From the NCBI RefSeq assembly GCF_947367085.1, contig NZ_CANBCP010000001.1, positions 31,382-95,381 on the forward strand: DNA of 64,000 nucleotides. Direction: 5' to 3'. Under the pieces are notes generated by a model that was given only the letters and a program-made list of their open reading frames with translations, made no database searches and had not been told where the DNA came from. This DNA comes from an uncultured Lactobacillus sp. (GTDB taxonomy: Bacteria > Bacillota > Bacilli > Lactobacillales > Lactobacillaceae). Shown here in pieces: positions 1-11,403 of this stretch. Positions within the stretch are counted from its first letter, which is position 1, and each line of letters opens with the position of its first letter. The position numbers and the translations under genes are program-made.

Positions 1-125
1 TTATGCACAGATATCTTGTGGATAATGATAAAAATTATAATATTTTTTGTTCTTCTGTGGAAATTGCAAATATTTTATCCACATCCCTGTGGACTTGTTA
101 TTTACTGTTATTCACCTGTGGAAAA
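1..125. other. DnaA-box cluster upstream of dnaA (origin region)
   Basis: Several 9-mers match the DnaA box TTATNCACA on either strand: 1-9 (TTATGCACA), 17-25 (TGTGGATAA), 75-83 (TTATCCACA), plus near matches at 56-64, 108-116 and 117-125. The cluster sits in AT-rich DNA just before dnaA, the usual place for the upstream half of a Firmicute bipartite oriC, and should also autoregulate dnaA. The cluster may extend left of the window. Confidence 0.85.
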
Positions 126-192
126 CCATTCAAAAAAATGCTAGAATTTATTTTGTTTTAAAACGTATACCATCCAATTGGAGGAACTATTT

Positions 193-1554
193 TTGTTCGA
201 TTTAGACAAATTTTGGCAATTTTTTAACTCTGAAATGAAAAAACGTTACAGTGAAGTTGCCTATAACGCTTGGTTTAAAAATACTAAACCCTTATCTTTT
301 GATAAAAATACTAAACAAATGGTAATTGCAGTTGAATCTCCGGTTTCTAAGGGCTATTGGGAAAAAAATCTCGCTTCTCAACTAGTTCAAGAAGCATATG
401 CTTATGCCGACATGGAGATCTCACCGGTTTTCACTATTGCAGGAGAAGAAGGCCCCGAACACTTTGTAACTCCCCAGCCACGTGAACAGACTCAACCAGT
501 TCATGAAGAAACCCCTGATGAATTTACGAAAGATTTACAATTAAACAGTAAATATACTTTTGATACTTTCGTCCAAGGTGAAGGAAACAAGCTCGCTGCT
601 GGTGCTGCTTTAGCTGTTGCAGATAATCCAGGTAGTTTTTACAACCCATTGTTTATTTTTGGTGGTGTTGGATTAGGTAAAACACACCTGATGCAAGCAA
701 TCGGCCATCAAATGCTTTCTGAAAAGCCAAATGCTAAAGTAGTTTACATTCAAAGTGAAACTTTCGTTAACGATTTTATTAATTCCATCAAAAATAAGAC
801 CCAAGATGAATTTAGAGAAAAATATCGGACTTGTGATCTTTTATTAGTAGATGATATTCAGTTTTTTGCTAAAAAAGAGGGGATCCAGGAAGAATTTTTC
901 CACACTTTTGAAACCCTTTATAACGATCAAAAGCAAATCGTTATGACTAGTGATCGTTTGCCAAATGAAATCCCTGCTTTATCGGAAAGATTGGTGTCTC
1001 GTTTTACCTGGGGCTTACAAGTTGAAATTACGCCTCCAGATCTTGAAACAAGAATCGCAATTTTACGTAAAAAAGCAGAAGCTGATGGACTTTCAATTGA
1101 TGACAATACTTTAGACTATATTGCATCCCAAGTTGACACTAATATACGAGAATTAGAGGGTGCTTTAGTTAAGGTTCAGGCTCATGCAACAATTGAAAAA
1201 GAAGACATTAACGTTGATCTTGCAAAAGAAGCCCTTACTGACTTAAAACTGGTTCAAAAAAATCGAGGCCTACAAATATCTAAAATTCAAGAGGTGGTTG
1301 CTAACTACTTCCAAACCTCGACAGCTGAACTAAAGGGCAAAAAGCGCGTTAAACAAATTGTCGTTCCACGTCAAATTGCTATGTATTTATCGCGTGAGTT
1401 AACAGATTCAAGTCTACCTAAAATAGGTCAAGAATTTGGCGGTAAAGATCATACAACAGTCATGCATGCAGTTGAAAAAATCGATCGTTCCCTAAAAACT
1501 GACTCAGATATCAAAGCAGCTGTGTATGATTTAAAGGCAATGTTAGATCATTAG
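193..1554 (+). CDS. dnaA: Chromosomal replication initiator protein DnaA
   Basis: DnaA is the AAA+ initiator that binds DnaA boxes, melts oriC and loads the DnaB helicase. The N-terminal domain I (FWQFFNSEMKK...) comes first. A Walker A motif GGVGLGKT lies near residues 157-164, Walker B LLLVDDIQ near 217, and the C-terminal DNA-binding signature GGKDHTTVMHA near 415. I place the start at TTG 193 because GGAGG (180-184) lies 8 bases upstream; a longer reading from TTG 178 would put the ribosome-binding site inside the gene. That gives 453 residues, normal for lactobacilli. It is flanked by DnaA-box clusters on both sides and followed by dnaN. Confidence 0.97.
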   Translation: MFDLDKFWQFFNSEMKKRYSEVAYNAWFKNTKPLSFDKNTKQMVIAVESPVSKGYWEKNLASQLVQEAYAYADMEISPVFTIAGEEGPEHFVTPQPREQTQPVHEETPDEFTKDLQLNSKYTFDTFVQGEGNKLAAGAALAVADNPGSFYNPLFIFGGVGLGKTHLMQAIGHQMLSEKPNAKVVYIQSETFVNDFINSIKNKTQDEFREKYRTCDLLLVDDIQFFAKKEGIQEEFFHTFETLYNDQKQIVMTSDRLPNEIPALSERLVSRFTWGLQVEITPPDLETRIAILRKKAEADGLSIDDNTLDYIASQVDTNIRELEGALVKVQAHATIEKEDINVDLAKEALTDLKLVQKNRGLQISKIQEVVANYFQTSTAELKGKKRVKQIVVPRQIAMYLSRELTDSSLPKIGQEFGGKDHTTVMHAVEKIDRSLKTDSDIKAAVYDLKAMLDH

Positions 1555-1568
1555 GAAAGTTAATAACA

Positions 1569-1720
1569 TGTGGATAACTTTTGAATTTATTCACATGTTT
1601 TGTACAAGTACTTTTCTTTCATATCAGTGGATTATTTGACTTTTCAACATAATCCACCGTACCTACTACTACTTCTAAGTATTTAAATATATAATTAAAT
1701 AAAAAAAGAGTACTTAAAAA
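1569..1720. other. oriC unwinding region between dnaA and dnaN
   Basis: The dnaA-dnaN gap holds DnaA boxes at 1569-1577 (TGTGGATAA) and 1587-1595 (TTATTCACA). A perfect 9-bp inverted repeat follows (GTGGATTAT 1627-1635, ATAATCCAC 1649-1657), then a short GC-richer stretch (CCACCGTACC). Next is CTACTACTACTTCTA (1663-1677), which reads as TAG triplets on the minus strand, then an almost pure A/T tract (1681-1720). This order of boxes, GC block, DnaA-trios and AT-rich DNA is that of the Bacillus basal unwinding system. The assignment is by pattern only. Confidence 0.75.
1627..1657. repeat. Perfect 9-bp inverted repeat in oriC
   Basis: GTGGATTAT and ATAATCCAC are separated by 13 bases. Each arm resembles a degenerate DnaA box (TGTGGATAA), so it may be a paired low-affinity DnaA site or a cruciform. 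It lies between the strong boxes and the AT-rich unwinding tract. Confidence 0.6.
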
Positions 1721-1738
1721 ATTAAACGGAGGTAAACA

Positions 1739-2869
1739 ATGCAGTTTACAATAAATAGAAATTTGTTCCTCGATAATTTGAATAATGTTATGCGTGCGAT
1801 TTCTTCACGTGCTACTATTCCAATTCTTAGCGGAATCAAACTAGATCTTTCTGAAAATGAATTAATTTTAACTGGTAGTGATACTGATATCTCTATTGAA
1901 ATTAAAATCCCAGTTAACGATGACTTAAGAGTTGAATCAACTGGCTCTATTGTTTTACCTGCACGTTTCTTCAGTGAAATTATTAAGAAGTTACCAGGTA
2001 AGGATTTCTCTTTTGAAGTAAAAGAAAGTTTTCAAACAAAGATTACATCTGAAAATACAGAATTTATGATTAATGGGTTAGATGCCAATAACTACCCACG
2101 TTTACCAGAAATTCCAACTGATGTAGCATTTAAACTTTCGGGTAAGACTTTTAGAGAGGTAATTAATGAAACTGTATTTGCAGTTGCTAACCAAGAAAGT
2201 CGTCCAACTTTAAATGGGGTTAACTTTAATTTCAGTAAGAATGCGATTAAGGCAGTTGCTACTGACAGTCACCGCTTATCTCAAAGAACAATTACTGTAG
2301 AAAACGGACCTGAAGTTAAATCTAATCTTGTAATTCCTGGTAATAGCTTAGTTGAATTTTCAAGAATTATTGGGGAAAAGGATCCTGAAATTACTGTTAA
2401 TCCAGGTGATAATCAAGTACTTTTTAACATTGGCAATATTGCTTTTTATTCACGTTTATTAGAAGGGTCATATCCTGATACTGATCGTTTAATTCCAACA
2501 AGTTCTACAACTGAAGTTGAATTTGATTTGTCAACTTTGTCACGTTCACTTGATCGTGCTAGTTTACTTACTCACGAAAGTAGAAATAACGTCGTTAAGT
2601 TAAACTTAGATACTGATAAACAAAGTGTAATTTTAAGAGGACAATCTGCAGAAATCGGAAACGTGGAAGAAGAAATTCCATTTAAGAATCTAGCTGGTGA
2701 AAGCTTGGAAATTGCTTTTAACCCAGATTATTTGAGAGATGCATTGAGAGCCTCAATTACAGATTCAATTGTTATGAAGTTTACTCAACCCCTTCGTCCA
2801 TTTACTGTTACTCCAGCTAAAGATGATGTGGACTTTACGCAATTGATTACCCCAGTTCGAACATTTTAA
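1739..2869 (+). CDS. dnaN: DNA polymerase III beta sliding clamp
   Basis: This is the ring-shaped processivity clamp for DNA polymerase III and a binding platform for repair factors. The 376-residue length and the N-terminal MQFTINRNLFLDNLNNVMRAISSR, with three similar clamp folds following, are typical. The C-terminus ends in the conserved TPVRTF. The start ATG follows CGGAGG at good spacing. It lies in the standard dnaA-dnaN order and is followed directly by a terminator, so it may be read with dnaA or from its own promoter in the origin region. Confidence 0.97.
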   Translation: MQFTINRNLFLDNLNNVMRAISSRATIPILSGIKLDLSENELILTGSDTDISIEIKIPVNDDLRVESTGSIVLPARFFSEIIKKLPGKDFSFEVKESFQTKITSENTEFMINGLDANNYPRLPEIPTDVAFKLSGKTFREVINETVFAVANQESRPTLNGVNFNFSKNAIKAVATDSHRLSQRTITVENGPEVKSNLVIPGNSLVEFSRIIGEKDPEITVNPGDNQVLFNIGNIAFYSRLLEGSYPDTDRLIPTSSTTEVEFDLSTLSRSLDRASLLTHESRNNVVKLNLDTDKQSVILRGQSAEIGNVEEEIPFKNLAGESLEIAFNPDYLRDALRASITDSIVMKFTQPLRPFTVTPAKDDVDFTQLITPVRTF

Positions 2870-2899
2870 AAAAACTTCGAGTACTTTTTATTAGTGCAT

Positions 2900-2940
2900 T
2901 AAGCTGAAAAGGCAAATTTTGCCATTTTCAGCTTTTTTTT
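2900..2940 (+). terminator. Intrinsic terminator after dnaN
   Basis: A hairpin with arms AAGCTGAAAAtGGC-like and GCCATTTTCAGC-like is followed by a run of eight T. Confidence 0.85.
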
Positions 2941-3008
2941 GCCATTTGAGTATAGGTATATTAGTTCAACATAAATTAAGTCAAAAGCCCTGATAAGGCG
3001 AATGTGAA

Positions 3009-3037
3009 TTGTTTTTAACCGTAAAAAACGGTATAAT
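3009..3037 (+). promoter_or_regulatory. Promoter of the yaaA-recF-gyrBA operon
   Basis: A TTGTTT -35 box (3009-3014) and a TATAAT -10 box (3032-3037) have a 17-base spacer, 26 bases before the S4-protein start codon. Confidence 0.7.
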
Positions 3038-3062
3038 AACAAGGTATAACTAGGTAAATGGG

Positions 3063-3284
3063 GTGAGTAGTATTAAAAATTTCACAATTAAGGGTGAATT
3101 TATTACTTTGGCTCAATTTTTGAAAGAAGAAAGTATTATTTCTTCTGGCGGACAAGCCAAGTGGTATTTAAAAGACAACCCAGTTAAATTGAATGGAGTC
3201 TTGGAAGATCGTCGAGGCAAAAAGCTTCATCCAGGCGATGTGGTTGAAGTTGAAGGTACGAGTTATCAATTTAGTGCGCAATAA
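3063..3284 (+). CDS. yaaA: S4-domain RNA-binding protein YaaA (RlbA type)
   Basis: A 73-residue protein made almost wholly of an S4 RNA-binding fold ([35 protein letters not shown]). It always sits between dnaN and recF in Firmicutes. It starts with GTG; no stronger in-frame start is visible. The stop is 2 bases before recF, so translation is probably coupled. Its cellular role, thought to involve ribosome or RNA binding, is not established from sequence. Confidence 0.88.
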   Translation: MSSIKNFTIKGEFITLAQFLKEESIISSGGQAKWYLKDNPVKLNGVLEDRRGKKLHPGDVVEVEGTSYQFSAQ

Positions 3285-3286
3285 TC

Positions 3287-4411
3287 ATGTATCTTGAAAA
3301 TTTGACTTTGAAAGATTTTCGCAATTTTTCTAGTCTGCAGACTGATTTTGATCCGCAAATCAATATATTCTTGGGTCAAAACGCTCAAGGGAAAACAAAC
3401 TTGCTAGAAGCAATTTATTTTTTGGCACTGACACGATCTCATCGAACTAACAGTGATAAAGAATTAATTCGTTTTGGTAGTAAATTTGCGGGTCTGCAAG
3501 GAAAAGTACATAAAAGCCAAGTAGAAGTAGAGCTTAAAGTACGCTTATCTACCAAAGGAAAAAAAGCCTGGGTTAATCGCTTGGAGCAAAAAAAGTTGTC
3601 AAAATATGTGGGGCAAATGAATGCAATTTTGTTTTCTCCGGAAGATCTGGCTCTAGTTAAAGGGGCTCCGGCTTTAAGGCGAAGGTTTATGGATCTCGAA
3701 TTCGGGCAGATTAATGCGGAATATTTGTATTTTTCAAGCCAGTATCGCCAAGTCCTTCAGCAAAAAAATAATTATCTTAAGCAGCTTTCATTAGGCAAGG
3801 CGAAGGATAAGCTGTTCTTAGATGTGTTGTCAGACCAATTGGCTGGCATTGCGGCAGAAATTATTTATCGCAGACTCAATTTTGTGAAACTATTAAATGG
3901 TTATGCTCATAAGGCTCATAGCCAAATCAGTGCTAATCGTGAAGAACTCGAGATTGTATATCAACCTTCAATCAATGAAATTGAAGCTAATGATCAAGTA
4001 AATGACATATATACCAAGCTTTTAGAGAGTTTTCATAAAAATAAAGCCAACGAGATTCGCAAGGGCACTACTTTGACTGGGCCACATCGTGATGACCTAG
4101 TTTTTATGATTAATGGGAAAAATGCCCATGATTATGCATCTCAAGGTCAGCAACGCACGATTGCTTTAAGCATGAAATTAGCCGAAATCCAGTTAGTTCA
4201 TCACCTTACAAATGAGTATCCCATTTTACTTTTAGATGATGTGATGAGCGAATTAGATCATGATCGCCAGAGCAGTCTGCTCAACTACATTCATGGAAAA
4301 ACTCAAACTTTTATTACTACTACAGATTTAGAGGGAATTTCTTGGGAAATCGTGAAAGCCCCAAAAATTTACTACATCAAGTCAGGAATTATTACTAAAG
4401 AGGAGAATTAA
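3287..4411 (+). CDS. recF: Recombination protein RecF
   Basis: RecF is an SMC-like ATPase that loads RecA at gapped DNA with RecO and RecR. The Walker A motif GQNAQGKTN lies near residue 30, the ABC-type signature SQGQQRT near 287, and Walker [13 protein letters not shown] near 305-317. Its 374 residues match the family. It follows the S4 gene by 2 bases and its stop abuts the gyrB start, so all four genes from yaaA to gyrA are likely one transcript. Confidence 0.97.
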   Translation: MYLENLTLKDFRNFSSLQTDFDPQINIFLGQNAQGKTNLLEAIYFLALTRSHRTNSDKELIRFGSKFAGLQGKVHKSQVEVELKVRLSTKGKKAWVNRLEQKKLSKYVGQMNAILFSPEDLALVKGAPALRRRFMDLEFGQINAEYLYFSSQYRQVLQQKNNYLKQLSLGKAKDKLFLDVLSDQLAGIAAEIIYRRLNFVKLLNGYAHKAHSQISANREELEIVYQPSINEIEANDQVNDIYTKLLESFHKNKANEIRKGTTLTGPHRDDLVFMINGKNAHDYASQGQQRTIALSMKLAEIQLVHHLTNEYPILLLDDVMSELDHDRQSSLLNYIHGKTQTFITTTDLEGISWEIVKAPKIYYIKSGIITKEEN

Positions 4412-6379
<1,968 letters not shown>

Positions 6380-6388
6380 GAGAATTAA

Positions 6389-8896
6389 ATGGATAACGAT
6401 AATCAAATGCAAGATCGCAGAATACGTAACGTTGATCTGACTCATACGATGCGTAGTTCATTTTTGGACTATGCTATGTCAGTTATCGTAGCGCGTGCTT
6501 TGCCAGATGTTAGAGATGGTTTAAAGCCAGTACAGCGCCGTATTTTGTACGGAATGAATGAATTAGGTGTTACTCCTGATAAGCCATATAAAAAATCAGC
6601 CAGAATTGTTGGGGAAGTTATGGGTAAGTTCCACCCACATGGAGATTCATCAATTTATTTGGCAATGGCTCACATGGCTCAAGATTTCTCATATCGCTAC
6701 ATGTTAGTTGACGGACACGGAAACTTCGGTTCTGTTGACGGCGATGAACCAGCCGCAATGCGTTATACTGAGGCGCGTATGAGTAAAATTGCAGTTGAAA
6801 TGCTTCGCGATATCAATAAAGAAACTATTGATTGGCAGCGTAACTACGATGACACTGAAAATGAACCTGTTGTTTTACCAGCCCGAATTCCTAACTTATT
6901 AGTCAACGGAGCTAGCGGTATCGCTGTTGGTATGACAACTAATATTCCGCCTCATAACTTGGCAGAAGTCATTAGTGGAATTCATATGTTGATGGACAAT
7001 CCAGATGTGACCGTTAAGGACTTGATGAAAGTTATTCCTGGTCCTGACTTTCCAACTGGTGGTATTGTCATGGGACGCAGTGGAATTTATCGCGCTTATG
7101 AAAGTGGTAAAGGAAACATTGTTGTGCGTGCTAAGACCAACATTGAAACTGAAAAAAACGGTCGTGAACGTATCGTAGTCAGCGAAATTCCATATTTAGT
7201 TAACAAGGCTGAATTAGTTAAAAAGATTGCAGATTTAGCCCGCGAAAAAGTAATTGATGGTATTACTGGGGTTCGTGATGAATCTGACCAGACTGGTATG
7301 AGAATTACCATTGACATTCGCCGCGATGCTAGTGCAAGTGTCGTTTTGAATAATTTATTCAAAGAAACCCAAATGCAGGCTAACTTTGGAATCAATATGG
7401 TTGCTATTGTTAATGGCGCACCGCACTTTTTGACTTTAAAGCAAATGCTGCAATATTACTTGGACCACCAAGAAGATGTTATTACTCGCAGAACCAAGTT
7501 TGATTTAAGAAAAGCTGAAGCTCGTGCTCATATCTTGGAAGGTTTACGAATTGCCTTAGATCATATTGACGAAATCATCAAGATTATTCGTGGATCTAAG
7601 ACAAGTGACATTGCTAAGGCACAATTAATTTCTCGCTTTGGCCTAGATGATCGTCAATCTCAAGCTATCTTGGATATGCGTTTAGTTCGTTTGACAGGTT
7701 TAGAGCGCGATAAGATCGAAGCTGAATATCAAGAATTGCAAGCAAAAATTGCTGATTACAGAGACATTTTGGCTAAGCCTGAACGTATTGATAAGATCAT
7801 TTACGATGAATTGCTTGATATTCAAAAGCGTTTTGGTGATGACAGAAGAACTGAAATTGCAGCCGGTGAAGTGGTTTCTATCGAAGATGAAGACCTAATT
7901 GAAAAAGAAGATGTTCTTTTAACTTTAACTCACAACGGCTATATCAAGAGAATGCCAGCTAGTGAATTTAAAGTTCAAAACCGCGGTGGTCGTGGAATTA
8001 AAGGAATGGGAGTTCAAGATGATGACTTTATTAACCATCTGATCTTCTCAAGCACCCACGATTTCTTGCTCTTCTTTACTAACTTAGGAAAGGTCTACTC
8101 TAAGAAAGCTTATGAGATTCCTGAATTTGGTCGAAATGCTAAGGGATTGCCGATCATTAACTTATTGCAGTTAGATAAGGGTGAAAAGATCCAAGCTGTA
8201 ATTAATGTTCCTGAAGGAGCAGATGATAATTACTTATTCTTTGTCACTCGGTTAGGAACTGTTAAGAGAACCCACGTTAGTGAATTTAACAACATTAGAC
8301 GTAGTGGTTTGATTGCACTTACTTTGCGTGACGGGGATGAATTGAACAATGTTTTGACTACGAATGGTAAACAAAACATTTTAATTGGTACTCACTTAGG
8401 TTATGCAGTAACTTTCAATGAAAAAGACGTCCGTGCAATGGGCCGTACAGCTGCTGGTGTACGCGGAATCAACTTACGTGAAAATGATTACGTAGTTGGG
8501 TCTGATATCTTAGAACCTGATTCAGAAGTTTTGGTAATTTCTGAAAAAGGATACGGTAAGCGTACTAGTGCTAGTGAATATCCGGTTAAAGGACGTGGCG
8601 GAAAAGGTATTAAGACGGCCAACATCGGTGAAAAGAACGGTCCATTAGCTGGGGTAACTGTAGTTAATGGTGATGAAGACATCATGTTAATTACTAGTGC
8701 TGGCGTTATGATCAGATTTGATGTGAATGATGTTTCTCAAACTGGTCGTGCAACTTTAGGTGTTCGCTTAATTCGTGTTGATGATGGCGCCAAAGTTGCC
8801 AGTGTGACAGCGGTACCTTCTGATGAGCAAGAAAGCCAAGAGGCTTCTCAAGAAGATGCTAGTCAAAACAATAATTCAGAGAATTCTGATGAATAA
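6389..8896 (+). CDS. gyrA: DNA gyrase subunit A
   Basis: This is the breakage-reunion subunit of gyrase, 835 residues. The catalytic tyrosine is Tyr126 in AMRYTEARM, and six beta-pinwheel repeats form the C-terminal half, including the GyrA box [10 protein letters not shown]. The tail is rich in Glu, Ser and Asn. In the quinolone-resistance-determining region ([12 protein letters not shown]), Ser87 matches E. coli Ser83, but the position matching E. coli Asp87 / S. aureus Glu88 is Leu91, which lacks the acidic side chain that anchors the quinolone water-metal bridge. AGGAGA precedes the ATG. Confidence 0.98.
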   Translation: MDNDNQMQDRRIRNVDLTHTMRSSFLDYAMSVIVARALPDVRDGLKPVQRRILYGMNELGVTPDKPYKKSARIVGEVMGKFHPHGDSSIYLAMAHMAQDFSYRYMLVDGHGNFGSVDGDEPAAMRYTEARMSKIAVEMLRDINKETIDWQRNYDDTENEPVVLPARIPNLLVNGASGIAVGMTTNIPPHNLAEVISGIHMLMDNPDVTVKDLMKVIPGPDFPTGGIVMGRSGIYRAYESGKGNIVVRAKTNIETEKNGRERIVVSEIPYLVNKAELVKKIADLAREKVIDGITGVRDESDQTGMRITIDIRRDASASVVLNNLFKETQMQANFGINMVAIVNGAPHFLTLKQMLQYYLDHQEDVITRRTKFDLRKAEARAHILEGLRIALDHIDEIIKIIRGSKTSDIAKAQLISRFGLDDRQSQAILDMRLVRLTGLERDKIEAEYQELQAKIADYRDILAKPERIDKIIYDELLDIQKRFGDDRRTEIAAGEVVSIEDEDLIEKEDVLLTLTHNGYIKRMPASEFKVQNRGGRGIKGMGVQDDDFINHLIFSSTHDFLLFFTNLGKVYSKKAYEIPEFGRNAKGLPIINLLQLDKGEKIQAVINVPEGADDNYLFFVTRLGTVKRTHVSEFNNIRRSGLIALTLRDGDELNNVLTTNGKQNILIGTHLGYAVTFNEKDVRAMGRTAAGVRGINLRENDYVVGSDILEPDSEVLVISEKGYGKRTSASEYPVKGRGGKGIKTANIGEKNGPLAGVTVVNGDEDIMLITSAGVMIRFDVNDVSQTGRATLGVRLIRVDDGAKVASVTAVPSDEQESQEASQEDASQNNNSENSDE

Positions 8897-8910
8897 TCTA
8901 GAATAAAAAT

Positions 8911-8988
8911 AAAATTACCAACTTTTCGTGTAATAAATAATGAGCAATTTGCTCAGGATCACGTGAAAAAAGTTTGGTAATTTTTTTG
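8911..8988 (+). terminator. Terminator after gyrA
   Basis: A long interrupted stem (AAATTACCAA / TTTGGTAATTT) is capped by a smaller hairpin (GAGCAATTTGCTC) and followed by seven T. It ends the gyrBA transcript. Confidence 0.8.
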
Positions 8989-9003
8989 TTTCTGTGATAG
9001 AAT
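8974..9003 (+). promoter_or_regulatory. Promoter of rpsF-ssb-rpsR
   Basis: An extended -10 (TG-A-TAGAAT, 8995-9003) lies 18 bases after TTGGTA (8974-8979). The -35 overlaps the gyrA terminator stem. Confidence 0.55.
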
Positions 9004-9013
9004 CAAGGATTGT

Positions 9014-9059
9014 GAGTAATATTATTCATTACTCCTTGTTCTTGATTTTAAACAAGAAC
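9014..9059 (+). promoter_or_regulatory. Structured leader of the rpsF operon
   Basis: Two hairpins lie in the 5' leader: GAGTAAT/ATTACTC (9014-9034) and GTTCTTG/CAAGAAC (9038-9059). S6:S18 autoregulatory leaders are known upstream of rpsF in many bacteria. I do not see a clear CCG motif, so the assignment to that family is tentative. Confidence 0.4.
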
Positions 9060-9087
9060 CATTTAGTCCATGAGGAGGTGCATTTAT

Positions 9088-9384
9088 ATGGCAAAAACTA
9101 AGTACGAAGTTACTTACATTATCAAGCCTGACATTGATGAAGACTCAAAGAAGGCTTTGATCGAAAGATTTGACAAGATTGTAACCGACAACGGTGCTCA
9201 AGATCTTGAATCTAAGGATTGGGGTAAGAGACGTTTCGCTTACGAAATGGATAAATACCGTGAAGGTACATACCACATCTTAACTTTCACTGCTGATAAC
9301 GCAGATGCAGTTAACGAATTTGGTCGTCTTTCACGTATTGATAACCAAATCTTACGTTCAATGACTGTTAAGTTAGACAAGTAA
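9088..9384 (+). CDS. rpsF: 30S ribosomal protein S6
   Basis: S6 is a central-domain protein of the small subunit that binds as a heterodimer with S18. The 98-residue reading from ATG 9088 begins [17 protein letters not shown] and follows the strong site GAGGAGGTG (9072-9080). An in-frame ATG at 9070 would place the ribosome-binding site inside the gene and is rejected. It forms the conserved operon rpsF-ssb-rpsR. Confidence 0.97.
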   Translation: MAKTKYEVTYIIKPDIDEDSKKALIERFDKIVTDNGAQDLESKDWGKRRFAYEMDKYREGTYHILTFTADNADAVNEFGRLSRIDNQILRSMTVKLDK

Positions 9385-9421
9385 TTATTTTTTCGTGAAT
9401 TAGGAAAGGAAGGACACTAGT

Positions 9422-9937
9422 ATGATTAATAATGTTGTACTTGTTGGCCGTTTAACACGTGATCCTGATTTACGTACTACTGGGAGTGGAATCTCAGTTG
9501 CTACGTTTACTCTAGCTGTTGATCGTCAATATACTAATAGCCAAGGCGAGCGTGGCGCTGACTTTATCAGTTGTGTAATTTGGCGTAAAGCTGCAGAGAA
9601 TTTTGCTAACTTTACTTCAAAGGGATCATTAGTTGGTATTCAAGGACGTCTTCAAACGAGAACGTACGATGATAAAGATGGTAAGCGTGTTTACGTTACT
9701 GAAGTAATTGTAGATAACTTCTCATTATTAGAATCACGTCGCGATCGTGAAAATCGTCAAAGTAATCCAGGATTTGCACCACAAGCTGGTAATAATGCTG
9801 GTGCACCAAGTACAGATAACTTTGGTGGCAATAGTGCTCCAAGCACTAACAACAATGCTCCTACAAAGCAACCACAAGATCCATTTGCAGATTCAGGTAA
9901 TCCTATTGATATCTCAGATGATGATCTCCCATTTTAA
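9422..9937 (+). CDS. ssb: Single-stranded DNA-binding protein
   Basis: SSB coats single-stranded DNA at forks and recruits repair and replication proteins through its acidic tip. The OB fold runs over about residues 1-105 (MINNVVLVGRLTRDPDLRTT...). A flexible Asn/Gln/Pro/Gly linker follows, and the protein ends in ISDDDLPF, the conserved partner-binding tip. At 171 residues it is the normal housekeeping paralogue between rpsF and rpsR. AAGGAAGG precedes the ATG. Confidence 0.97.
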   Translation: MINNVVLVGRLTRDPDLRTTGSGISVATFTLAVDRQYTNSQGERGADFISCVIWRKAAENFANFTSKGSLVGIQGRLQTRTYDDKDGKRVYVTEVIVDNFSLLESRRDRENRQSNPGFAPQAGNNAGAPSTDNFGGNSAPSTNNNAPTKQPQDPFADSGNPIDISDDDLPF

Positions 9938-9963
9938 ATTTTAACTAGAAAGGATCTTTGAAC

Positions 9964-10200
9964 ATGGCTCAACAAAGAAGAGGTGGCCGTCGTCGTCGTA
10001 AGGTTGACTACATTGCTGCTAACCATATCGATTACATCGACTACAAAGATGTTGATTTGTTGAAACGTTTTATCTCTGAAAGAGGTAAGATTTTACCACG
10101 TCGTGTCACTGGCACTAGCGCAAAGAATCAACGTAAGTTGACTGTTGCAATCAAGAGAGCTCGCGTTATGGGCTTATTGCCATTCGTTGCAGAAGACTAA
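9964..10200 (+). CDS. rpsR: 30S ribosomal protein S18
   Basis: S18 is a small basic protein ([29 protein letters not shown]) that partners S6 in the small-subunit platform. The start is ATG 9964 with AGGA at 9951-9954; the in-frame TTG at 9958 is too close to that site. The protein has 78 residues. It is the last gene of the operon, followed by a terminator. Confidence 0.97.
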   Translation: MAQQRRGGRRRRKVDYIAANHIDYIDYKDVDLLKRFISERGKILPRRVTGTSAKNQRKLTVAIKRARVMGLLPFVAED

Positions 10201-10216
10201 AAACAGATCAAAAAAT

Positions 10217-10247
10217 AAAAAAAGAGTACCCCAGGGTACTCTTTTTT
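10217..10247 (+). terminator. Terminator after rpsR
   Basis: A near-perfect hairpin AAAGAGTACCC / GGGTACTCTTT has an A tract on one side and six T on the other, so it may work in both directions. Confidence 0.88.
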
Positions 10248-10298
10248 GTTAGCTATTGCGTTATTATAGTACTGCAAGCTAAAAAAGGGGATTGGACA

Positions 10299-11216
10299 AT
10301 GATCATTAAGCAAAGTTTACCAGGCCAATATGATTTTCAGTATAAATGGTATGATATCTATAATTTAGATGATCATGATATTCGCATACTTAAATCCAAA
10401 TTCCATCTAACTTCAGAGATTATTTCTTATATCAACGACCTTCATGAACGTCCTCACTTTGATCACGACTACATTACTAATAGTGACTTGTTCGTTTATG
10501 ATGTGCCAATTTGGCCGACGGAAGATGCAGACCACTTTACTACATTACCAATTAAGTTTTTGATGGTTGGCGGCACACTTTTTACAGTGCATACCCCAGA
10601 TACAACTTATATGATTGAAGATTTTAGGCAAAAAACAGATGAGACAATTCATAGTGAAAAAGAGTTAGTCTTTGCAATTCTTTTTTCGGTGACAAAATAC
10701 TTCCAAAGAGCCTTAAGTCAGCTAAATAGTGAGCGGATTGTGCTCGATAGTCATTTAAGTGGCAGAATTAAAAACAAAGACCTGCAGGCCTTAGCTCAGG
10801 TAGAAAAAAGTTTGGTTTTCTTATCTAGTTCAATTAGGACCAACTTGATGATGCTTGATAGTGTTAAAAATAAGAAGTCTGGCCTTCATATGAACGCATC
10901 CGAAGAAGAAATGTGTGATGATATTATCATCGAAGTTCAGCAGTCATCGCAAATGGTAAAAATTTATAATGAAGTGACGGAAGAAATATCTAAGACTTCT
11001 AACAATATTTTGAACAATAACCTAAACAATACTATGCAGTTCTTAACTGTCTGGTCACTACTTTTGACGATTCCAACGATTGTGACAGGATTTTTTGGAA
11101 TGAACGTTAAATTACCAATTTTAAATAGTACAATTGACTGGATTTTAATAACGATAGGGACAGTTTTAGTTATGTTAGTTTTGTTGTGGTATTTGAAAAA
11201 ACATGACATGATGTAA
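10299..11216 (+). CDS. CorA-family divalent cation transporter
   Basis: A CorA-type Mg2+ (or Co2+/Ni2+) channel of the cytoplasmic membrane, 305 residues. The cytosolic alpha/beta domain fills the N-terminal two thirds. Two membrane helices lie at the C-terminus (about 245-295), with the selectivity motif GMN in TGFFGMNVKLP between them. The tail is basic (LKKHDMM). It stands alone between two terminators. A second, divergent CorA-family gene lies at 61908-62795 on the other strand; their substrates cannot be told apart here. Confidence 0.9.
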   Translation: MIIKQSLPGQYDFQYKWYDIYNLDDHDIRILKSKFHLTSEIISYINDLHERPHFDHDYITNSDLFVYDVPIWPTEDADHFTTLPIKFLMVGGTLFTVHTPDTTYMIEDFRQKTDETIHSEKELVFAILFSVTKYFQRALSQLNSERIVLDSHLSGRIKNKDLQALAQVEKSLVFLSSSIRTNLMMLDSVKNKKSGLHMNASEEEMCDDIIIEVQQSSQMVKIYNEVTEEISKTSNNILNNNLNNTMQFLTVWSLLLTIPTIVTGFFGMNVKLPILNSTIDWILITIGTVLVMLVLLWYLKKHDMM

Positions 11217-11222
11217 TAAAGC

Positions 11223-11258
11223 GAAAAGAGTGATTCAGAAGAAGGATTACTCTTTTTA
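11223..11258 (+). terminator. Terminator after corA-like gene
   Basis: AAAAGAGTGAT pairs with ATTACTCTTTT (one G-U pair) and is followed by T-rich DNA. Confidence 0.8.
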
Positions 11259-11268
11259 AATTTAAAAC

Positions 11269-11321
11269 ATATCCACATGTGTATAACTCAGAAACATTGA
11301 CTGGATTTTATTTTATCCACA
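11269..11321. promoter_or_regulatory. DnaA-box cluster in front of gdpP
   Basis: Three DnaA-box-like 9-mers occur within 53 bases: ATATCCACA (11269-11277), TGTGTATAA (11278-11286) and a consensus TTATCCACA (11313-11321). A TATAAT -10 box at 11340-11345 follows, so the consensus box overlaps the expected -35 region of the gdpP promoter. This is outside oriC proper. Confidence 0.6.
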
Positions 11322-11403
11322 AATCAGCTTTTACTAGGGTATAATATAAAGTAACGCAGTGTACACTATTTTCTAGATGTTAATGCGATCAGAGAGGATC
11401 TTT

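Noticed and set aside
193..1554. Longer dnaA reading from TTG 178
   Set aside because: It would place the GGAGG ribosome-binding site inside the gene; TTG 193 has the correct spacing and gives the usual N-terminus.
8955..8968. Possible fifth parS site in the gyrA terminator (GATCACGTGAAAAA)
   Set aside because: Only the CACGTGAAA core matches; the left arm does not fit the consensus.
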